Assembly (NCBI GenBank): GCA_030817875.1
Contig: JAUSZU010000001.1
Location: forward strand, 4,836,001-4,900,000
Direction of reading: 5' to 3'
Origin: Flavobacterium sp. W4I14
Lineage (GTDB): Bacteria > Bacteroidota > Bacteroidia > Sphingobacteriales > Sphingobacteriaceae
Length of the DNA: 64,000 nucleotides
The notes beneath the pieces are model-generated. The model saw nothing but the letters and a program-made list of their open reading frames with translations. It was not told the DNA's origin and searched no databases. This document shows positions 1 through 7,300 of the stretch, piece by piece (within the stretch, counting starts at the first letter, position 1; each line of letters starts with the position of its first letter). Both the position numbers and the translations under genes were made by a program.

Positions 1-1
1 T

Positions 2-832
2 TTAAAAACCATTCCAGGTGCCAGCGATGAACTGATTAAGGAAGCTGGCTTATATGCCGACCGGATGAGTATTAATTTAGAAATGCCAACTGAAGCCGGC
101 TTGAAACTTTTGGCTCCCGAGAAAAACCACGGGGAAGTTATTAAACCTTTAGCTTTTGTGCAACAGCAGATCAGCCAGTTTACTGCCGATAAAAAACTGA
201 TCAAACATGTGCCAACGTTTGTACCTGCGGGACAAAGCACACAAATGGTTATTGGCGCCACACCAGAAAGCGACAAGGATATTATGTACACCGCGAATAC
301 CTTTTACAAAAACTTTTCGCTGAAAAGAGTTTATTATTCGGGTTATGTACCCATTAGTAACGACACCAGGATGCCTATACTTGGTACACAGCCACCATTG
401 CTAAGAGAAAACAGGTTGTACCAAACCGATTGGTTAATGCGGTTTTACGGCTTTAAAGTGCAGGAAATTTTAAACGATGCCAACCCGAACCTTGATATTG
501 ATATCGATCCAAAATTAAGCTGGGCGATTAGAAATATGCAACATTTCCCTGTGGATATTAATACGGCCGATTATAAAATGATTCTCCGGATACCGGGTAT
601 CGGCGTAATGTCGGCCAAAAAAATAGTGCAGGCCAGAAAATTCGGAAAACTTAGGATTGACCAGTTGAAAAAAATCGGCGTGGCTTATAACCGGGCCAAA
701 CACTTTATTGTTTGCCTGGATAGCCCCTATCAGCTAAAAGATTATCAGGGCACACAGATTAAGGCTTTTATTTTGGCCGAAAGCCAGAGCAAATATTTAA
801 AAACAGATAGCAACCAGATGATTTTGTTTTAA
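2..832 (+). CDS. Putative DNA modification/repair radical SAM protein, C-terminal part
   Basis: The reading frame is open from base 2, so the start and the radical-SAM cysteine cluster lie upstream of the window; 276 residues remain. The first residues (KTIPGASDELI, then AGLYADRMSINLE) are typical of the SplB-like radical SAM family TIGR03916. Near the C-terminus, NTADYKMILRIPGIGVMSAK is a helix-hairpin-helix DNA-binding motif. A DUF4130 gene follows about 140 bases downstream on the same strand, which is the standard partner of this family. The biochemical reaction is unknown; a role in DNA repair or modification is inferred from the HhH motif and the partner. An internal ATG at 65 is not the real start, because the family-specific sequence continues upstream of it. 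Confidence 0.85.
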   Translation, partial: LKTIPGASDELIKEAGLYADRMSINLEMPTEAGLKLLAPEKNHGEVIKPLAFVQQQISQFTADKKLIKHVPTFVPAGQSTQMVIGATPESDKDIMYTANTFYKNFSLKRVYYSGYVPISNDTRMPILGTQPPLLRENRLYQTDWLMRFYGFKVQEILNDANPNLDIDIDPKLSWAIRNMQHFPVDINTADYKMILRIPGIGVMSAKKIVQARKFGKLRIDQLKKIGVAYNRAKHFIVCLDSPYQLKDYQGTQIKAFILAESQSKYLKTDSNQMILF

Positions 833-866
833 GGAGTTCTTGTGTCCGAAGTAATTTAAGGCGTTG

Positions 867-939
867 CGTCATTCCCAACTTAATTGGGAATCTTAAAGCC
901 TATTGCATTACGATTTCCTCCTACGCGGAAATGACGACC
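867..939. repeat. REP-like hairpin element (CGTCATT...AATGACG family)
   Basis: The element begins CGTCATTCCC and ends GGAAATGACG, so its ends pair. An inner hairpin, TTCCCAACTTAATTGGGAA, lies inside. It fills the gap between the radical SAM gene and its partner. Related elements with the same ends occur near 19597, 26070 and 56798, with weaker or partial ones near 32806, 34789 and 59791. Confidence 0.6.
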
Positions 940-970
940 ACCGTTGAAATTTATTACCATAAAATAACCA

Positions 971-1735
971 ATGACCTATATTTTCGATGGCACTTTTCAA
1001 GGTTTATTAACCGCTGTTTTCGAATGGTTTGAACGTAAGCCAGGAAAAGTCGTGCTAAAATCTATTTCAATTTTTCAACCTGAAGCTTTTGCAGAAAGTT
1101 TTACAGTTAGCACCAACGCAGAAAAAGCAGATCGGGTTTGGGCAGGGCTGCAAAAGAAACTCAAAAAGGATTGGCAGCGTAAATACTATTGCTCCTACTT
1201 ATCAGAAATACCCGAGGCTTACAACCACCTCTTTCAGTTTACCGTATACATTTTTCAAAATCAATTGGGTGCAGAAAATAATTATGGCAATCCGAATGTA
1301 ATTGCACTGGCTAAATATGCCAAAAGCGTAGAAAGGGAAAAACACAGGATGGAAGCATTTATCCGTTTTCAAAAAACTGGTGACGGGATGTTTTATGCCA
1401 ATATAGATCCTGATTTTAATGTACTGCCGTTAATATCCAATCATTTTAAAAACCGTTATACCGATCAGCCTTGGGTAATTTACGATTTAAAGCGCAAATA
1501 TGGCCTACATTATAATTTAACAAGCGTTGAAGAAATTACGATCAGCTTTAGCAACGGTACAGGTAAGCAAAATCTCGCGCCAGTTTTAATGGACGAGCGT
1601 GAGGCATTGTACGCCACGCTTTGGAAAGATTATTTTAAAAGTGCCAACATTGTGGCGCGGAAAAACACCAAACTGCATTTGCAGCATGTACCTAAAAGGT
1701 ATTGGAAATATTTAACGGAAAAAGTTCCAATTTAG
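971..1735 (+). CDS. DUF4130-type DNA metabolism protein, partner of the radical SAM protein
   Basis: This 254-residue protein starts MTYIFDGTFQGLLTAVFEWF and matches what I know of TIGR03915/DUF4130, a family almost always encoded beside the TIGR03916 radical SAM protein. In many bacteria the domain is fused to a UdgX-type uracil-DNA glycosylase; here no glycosylase domain follows. The C-terminal part (LKRKYGLHYN, then LWKDYFKSANIVARKN and HVPKRYWKYL) carries the recognisable end of the family. No signal peptide or membrane segment is visible, so it is cytoplasmic. A DNA metabolism role is inferred from the family and gene order; no activity is established. The gap to the upstream gene holds only a REP-like hairpin, so co-transcription is plausible. 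Confidence 0.8.
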   Translation: MTYIFDGTFQGLLTAVFEWFERKPGKVVLKSISIFQPEAFAESFTVSTNAEKADRVWAGLQKKLKKDWQRKYYCSYLSEIPEAYNHLFQFTVYIFQNQLGAENNYGNPNVIALAKYAKSVEREKHRMEAFIRFQKTGDGMFYANIDPDFNVLPLISNHFKNRYTDQPWVIYDLKRKYGLHYNLTSVEEITISFSNGTGKQNLAPVLMDEREALYATLWKDYFKSANIVARKNTKLHLQHVPKRYWKYLTEKVPI

Positions 1736-1975
1736 CCAACAAGAGTTGACAACTCCAATATCACATAGGTTGGTCAGTGGTCAACGCTGAATATACATGC
1801 AATAAATTTGGCTAAAAAAATTAAAACTTACTGCCATGCTGACACCCACAGTCTCAATTAATGTGAAAAGTTTGACAGTTTGGTGAAAATTTGTCCCGCT
1901 AAACCTCTTGGCATAAAAAGTGTTAATTGTAAGCTTAGTTAAAAACTCAAATCAAAATAAAAAATAATAAAAGTT

Positions 1976-2266
1976 ATGGCGTTAAACCTTAAACCAATTG
2001 CTGGCAGTTCGAACAGAGTAATAGTTGAACCGGCTGCGGCAGAAGAGAAAACTGCATCAGGTTTGTATATCCCTGATACTGCAAAAGAAAAACCATCCAA
2101 AGGAACTGTAGTTTCTGTTTCTGAAGAAGATGCTGAAGGTAAAAAAGCGAGTGTAAAAGTTGGCGATGTTGTAATTTATGGTAAATACGGTGGTACCGAG
2201 TTCCCTTACGAAGGTAAAGATTACTTAATTATGCGCGAAACTGATATTTACGCTGTTGTTGGGTAA
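1976..2266 (+). CDS. groES: GroES co-chaperonin (Hsp10)
   Basis: The protein has 96 residues, normal for GroES. It forms the heptameric lid that closes the GroEL folding chamber in the cytoplasm. The sequence shows the usual N-terminal basic strand (LKPIAGSSNRVIVEP), the mobile-loop region (EEKTASGLYIPDTAKEKPSK) and the end YLIMRETDIYAVVG. groEL follows 135 bases downstream on the same strand. About 240 bases of non-coding DNA precede it; I could not find a good TTTG/TAnnTTTG promoter there. A partial sigma-54-like TTGGCAT stretch near 1909 is too weak to call. Confidence 0.97.
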   Translation: MALNLKPIAGSSNRVIVEPAAAEEKTASGLYIPDTAKEKPSKGTVVSVSEEDAEGKKASVKVGDVVIYGKYGGTEFPYEGKDYLIMRETDIYAVVG

Positions 2267-2271
2267 TAATT

Positions 2272-2377
2272 AATGAGTGAATGACTGAATACCTCAAATG
2301 AGTGAATTCAGCATAAATCAACAAATAAAATAATAATGTTAGAATGAAAAAAGTACAAACTCAATCATTCTCTCATA
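2272..2377. repeat. Imperfect inverted repeat between groES and groEL
   Basis: The left arm (2272-2290, AATGAGTGAATGACTGAAT) pairs with the right arm (2359-2377, ACTCAATCATTCTCTCATA) at about 15 of 19 positions. The arms are built from AATGA/TCATT units. The same composition and layout recur at 59893-59976. It could fold in the groESL transcript and influence the ratio of the two products. Confidence 0.55.
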
Positions 2378-2401
2378 CAATCATTCAAAATTTAAAAAAT
2401 A

Positions 2402-4036
2402 ATGTCAAAACAAGTAAAATATAACGTAGAAGCTCGTGATGCCCTGAAAAGAGGTGTTGATATTCTTGCAAATGCAGTAAAAGTAACTTTAGGTCCAAAA
2501 GGACGTAACGTAATTATCGATAAAAAATTCGGTTCACCAGCAATCACTAAAGATGGTGTTACAGTTGCAAAAGAAATCGAATTGAAAGATGCCGTTGAGA
2601 ACATGGGTGCTCAAATGGTTAAAGAAGTAGCTTCAAAAACAGCTGATATTGCTGGTGATGGTACTACTACTGCAACTGTATTGGCTCAGGCAATTATTAC
2701 TACAGGTATTAAAAACGTTGCTGCTGGTGCAAATCCAATGGATTTAAAACGCGGTATTGACAAAGCGGTTGCTGCTGTTGTAGAAAACTTAAAATCTCAA
2801 TCACAAGCGGTTGGTGATGATAACAATAAAATTAAACAAGTTGCCTCTATCTCGGCTAACAACGACGAAGTTATCGGTTCGTTAATTGCTGAGGCAATGA
2901 GCAAAGTTGGTAAAGATGGTGTAATTACTGTTGAAGAAGCAAAAGGTACCGAAACTGAAGTTAAAACAGTTGAAGGTATGCAATTTGACAGGGGTTACTT
3001 ATCTCCATACTTTGTTACCAATGCAGATAAAATGGAAGCTGAATTAGAAAATCCTTACATTTTAATCTACGACAAAAAAATCAGTAACATGAAGGAATTG
3101 TTACCGGTTTTAGAAAAAACTGTTCAAACTGGTAAACCATTGGTTATCATTTCTGAAGATTTAGATGGCGAAGCTTTGGCAACATTGGTAGTTAACAAAA
3201 TCCGCGGTTCGTTAAAAGTTGTTGCGGTTAAAGCTCCAGGTTTTGGTGATAGAAGAAAAGCAATGTTAGAAGACATCGCGATCTTAACAGGTGGTATTGT
3301 GGTATCAGAAGAAAGAGGTTACAAATTAGAAAATGCTGATTTAACTTATTTAGGTTCTGCTGAGAAAGTTGTTGTTGATAAAGACAATACAACTGTAATT
3401 AACGGTGCAGGTAACTCAGATGATATTAAATCACGTGTTAGCCAAATTAAATCTCAGATCGAAACGACTACATCTGATTACGATAAAGAAAAATTACAAG
3501 AGCGTTTGGCTAAATTAGCTGGCGGTGTTGCCGTTCTTTATGTAGGTGCAGCCAGTGAGGTTGAAATGAAAGAGAAAAAAGACCGTGTTGATGATGCTTT
3601 ACATGCAACCCGTGCGGCTGTAGAAGAAGGTATTGTTGCTGGTGGTGGTGTTGCTTTTATCCGTGCGGTTGAAGCTTTAGCAGATTTAAAAGGTGCTAAT
3701 GAAGATGAAAACACTGGTATACAGATCATCCGTCGCGCTATCGAAGAGCCATTACGTCAGATTTGCGAAAACGCAGGTATTGAAGGTTCTATCGTAGTTC
3801 AAAAAGTTAAAGAAGGTAAAGCTGATTTCGGTTACAATGCACGTACTGATGTTTACGAAAACTTAATTGGTGCTGGTGTTATCGATCCAACTAAAGTAAG
3901 CCGTGTAGCGTTAGAAAATGCAGCATCTATTGCAGCAATGTTATTAACTACTGAAGTTGTTTTAGCAGACGAACCTGAAGAAGGTGGTGCTCCAATGCCT
4001 CCAATGGGCGGCGGTGGCATGGGTGGTATGATGTAA
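2402..4036 (+). CDS. groEL: GroEL chaperonin (Hsp60)
   Basis: The protein has 544 residues, the normal GroEL length. It is the ATP-driven double-ring chaperonin that folds cytoplasmic proteins with GroES. Visible signatures are the nucleotide-binding segments LGPKGRNVIIDKKFGSP near residue 31 and GDGTTTATVLAQ near residue 86, the AAVEEGIVAGGGVA segment near residue 405, and the Gly-Met-rich tail GGGGMGGMM. A clear intrinsic terminator follows, so groES-groEL forms a complete operon. Codon use is strongly biased, consistent with high expression. Confidence 0.98.
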   Translation: MSKQVKYNVEARDALKRGVDILANAVKVTLGPKGRNVIIDKKFGSPAITKDGVTVAKEIELKDAVENMGAQMVKEVASKTADIAGDGTTTATVLAQAIITTGIKNVAAGANPMDLKRGIDKAVAAVVENLKSQSQAVGDDNNKIKQVASISANNDEVIGSLIAEAMSKVGKDGVITVEEAKGTETEVKTVEGMQFDRGYLSPYFVTNADKMEAELENPYILIYDKKISNMKELLPVLEKTVQTGKPLVIISEDLDGEALATLVVNKIRGSLKVVAVKAPGFGDRRKAMLEDIAILTGGIVVSEERGYKLENADLTYLGSAEKVVVDKDNTTVINGAGNSDDIKSRVSQIKSQIETTTSDYDKEKLQERLAKLAGGVAVLYVGAASEVEMKEKKDRVDDALHATRAAVEEGIVAGGGVAFIRAVEALADLKGANEDENTGIQIIRRAIEEPLRQICENAGIEGSIVVQKVKEGKADFGYNARTDVYENLIGAGVIDPTKVSRVALENAASIAAMLLTTEVVLADEPEEGGAPMPPMGGGGMGGMM

Positions 4037-4073
4037 TACCATTCTGCAACGAAACGATTTCGTGTAAAAATAC

Positions 4074-4107
4074 ACCCTCAAGGTATAAGGCCTTGAGGGT
4101 TTTTTTA
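4074..4107 (+). terminator. Rho-independent terminator of groES-groEL
   Basis: A perfect 10-base stem (ACCCTCAAGG at 4074-4083, CCTTGAGGGT at 4091-4100) with a 7-base loop is followed by a run of seven T. Confidence 0.92.
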
Positions 4108-4332
4108 TGCCTTATTACAGCAAAAACGAAGCTTTACCCATTCTATAACCCATTCATTTAGTTGATATTGGTGTAAAGTTTTATAAGCGTAGTACTAAAA
4201 TCACGTTCTTTGCAAACGAATATTTATTGACGCGTCTTAGGTCTAATACTCATCTCTGAGATTGGATTAAAGCAAGGTTCACTAACAAAGCTTCCAGAAC
4301 GCAATAAAATCATTCCCTAGTGTTAGAGATTT
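4108..4332. other. Non-coding gap before the giant adhesin gene
   Basis: About 225 bases of AT-rich DNA. I see no repeat, RNA gene or strong promoter; presumably it holds the promoter of the 1976-residue gene. Confidence 0.5.
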
Positions 4333-7300
4333 ATGAAGATTCGTTGCAAAAGGAAATGGCTTTCTTTTGTCCTGTTTTTTGGGGCATTTTTGTTCACGTC
4401 AAATGTTTTCGCACAAGTAACCATTGGCACAGTAGACTCAGGACCGTATACACCGGGCAGTACCATTGCCGTTCCTTTTACAGTACCAACAAGCTGCATC
4501 TCACAGGGAAATCAATTTCAACTCTATTTATCAGATCAAAATGGAAGTTTTGGTACCGAAACTCTTATTGGCAGTTACACTGGCTTTTATAGCACTTACA
4601 TAAACGGATTACTCCCTACAGGCCTTATACCTGGCACAGGCTATCGCGTTCGGGTAAAAACTACTACTCCGGCCACAGCAAGTAACCCTTCTACCTCTTT
4701 TGAGGTTAAGGCAGGAGCTGCTGTTGAAGCAAAATTAACATCAACATTGTTAAATGCGGCAAATGATGAAACTTTTGGTACCTGCACCAGTAAAGCCAAT
4801 AATTCTTTCTTCCTTACAAATACATCTACAGCAAATAGTACGGTTACCGCGAGCATAACCGACGTAGTAAATGGCGGGGGACCAACTTTAATCAATTTCC
4901 CTACTGCAATTCAACCTTTTACTGCTCAACAGACACATTATACCATTTATACCAAAGCCGTGATGCCCGATGGTTCGGTTGCAACCAAAGCATACCTACT
5001 GATTAACAACAAAGCGATAACAGCCTTTGCCAACACCGGAAATACGGCACTATGTTTACCTACGGCTAATTTTACCTTTAATGTAGATGTTTCCTCGAGT
5101 TCGGGCATTCAAAACAATTTCCCGGGAGATATCTACACCATCACATGGGGTGATCAAGCTACAACCACACACACCCTTTGCGAGATTATTGCTAATGGGG
5201 GGAAGGTAACGCATCTTTATGACAGATCATCTTGTGGAAGTGTTTCTACATCGAGCGCCGGTACCATTTATAATGCCTTTGACGTTTCCATCCGCGTATC
5301 CAATGCTTTCTGTAATACCATGGGTACACCAGTTTCTTCTTCAGCAAAGGTGGTCGTAAAACCGATAAACTCGTTTGCATATAACACACCAGGCTGTACC
5401 AATGCAAATATCACATTTGTTAACACATCTGTTTTGGGTGAAAACCCAACTACCAATACTCCAGGCTGTACCCCCAATAACATTACTTATAACTGGTATG
5501 TGGATGGTGTAATCATAGAATCTGATAAGCCAAAATCATACAATTTCGTATACAGCTTTCCTACCCATGGAGAACATACGGTTACATTAACGTCCAAAAA
5601 TCTTTCGACCGATTGCGATGCCGATCCGGCCAATAACAAAATTTGTATTCAGGATCCGCCAAAGCCTGCATTTAGTTTACCATCAAATCCAATCTGTGCG
5701 GGAACAATATTAAAAGCTTCTGATCTTTCAGTTTTAGATAATATCTGTGATGCAGCCAACAGTTACTTTTGGTCAGTTTCTCCTGCAGTTGGTTTTACAG
5801 GAGGCACAAGTGCAACAAGTAAAGAACCGGTATTCAATTTCACCAATCCAGGTACTTACACCATCACCTTAAACATCACTACTCCATCTTGTGGCGTAAT
5901 TACTAGCCTGCCACAAACTGTTGTGGTTAATGAAATTCCCGTAGCTACGCTTTCGCCCGATATCACGCTGTGTAACCTGGCTACTTACGATTTTAACAAT
6001 ACCACAACAGGGCCAACCCAAACATTAATAACAGGCACCACAAAAGATTTACCCGATAGTTATATCTGGACCGTTACCCCTGCCGGATCTGGCACTTACA
6101 GCTTTACTGGCGGTACAACGGCAAATTCAAAATATCCATCGATAAAATTCGATAGCTACGACACTTATACAATAAAGGTTGTCCATAAAAATAATTGCGG
6201 AACGGCAGAAGATACCCAAATCCTAACCTTCAGCACTGCGCCCGTAATTAGTGCGGGTCCAGATCAAAATATCTGTTTTAATAACCCCAGCTTCACACTT
6301 AGCGGAACCATAACCGGCGCAACTACGACGCAAACCTGGATTGGCGGATTAGGAACATTTACACCTGGCAGAAATGATTTAAATGCAACCTATACGCCAA
6401 CTGCAGCCGAAAAAACAGCAGGCACAGTTACGTTACGGTTAAGGGTTACCACCGCACTCGCCGCCCCCTGCAACCAGATTGATGATGATATCATTCTTAA
6501 AATAAAACCCAATATCAGTTTAACGAGCGCAGCAGCTAAAACCATCTGCACAGGCAATAGCGTTGCATACACCCCAACTTCTGCAGTAGCAGGTGTAACC
6601 TATACCTGGACAGCGACTGGAACTGCAACTGGCTATGCCGCCAACGGAAATGGCCCCATTAACGATATTCTCACCAATACAGATCTTAATGCAGATGCAA
6701 GCGTAACTTATATCATCACACCCCATTTCGATGGCTGCGACGGAACGCCATTTAATTTAGTGGTTACCATCAAACCTAATCCTATTGTAACACCAACTGC
6801 AGCCAGTGCAACCATCTGTAATGCCACTTCATCCGCCATAACCTCAACAACAAACCTAACAGGTGTAAACTATACTTATACCAGCGCGATAACCGGAGCA
6901 ATAACAGGAAATAGCAATAGAGCAGTGGCATCGGCAGGAACACAGATCAACGATATTTTAACCAATTCTGGTATCACCGCAGGTACAGTAACCTACACCA
7001 TTACACCCGTGTCTACAAATGGCTGCCCGGGTACACCAGCCAGCATTACCATTACGGTTTTGCCAAGCGCAACACTGCCAAATGCCGGCCCGGATGAAGC
7101 GATCTGCAACGCCGGTACTTATACCCTAAAAGGAAATACACCAATAGTTGGCACAGGCAGATGGACAATCGTTACTGCCCCAACAGCCGTAACTTTTGCA
7201 GATGACACAAAGGGCAATACAACAATCAGCGGTTTACAGGCCGGAAATGCTTATACCTTTAGATGGACAATAAGCGACACCAACTGTTCTACATCCAGTG

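Noticed and set aside
1905..1930. Sigma-54-like promoter (TTGGCAT...GTGTT) upstream of groES
   Set aside because: The GG is present, but the -12 GC is replaced by GT and the rest fits poorly; chance match in AT-rich DNA.
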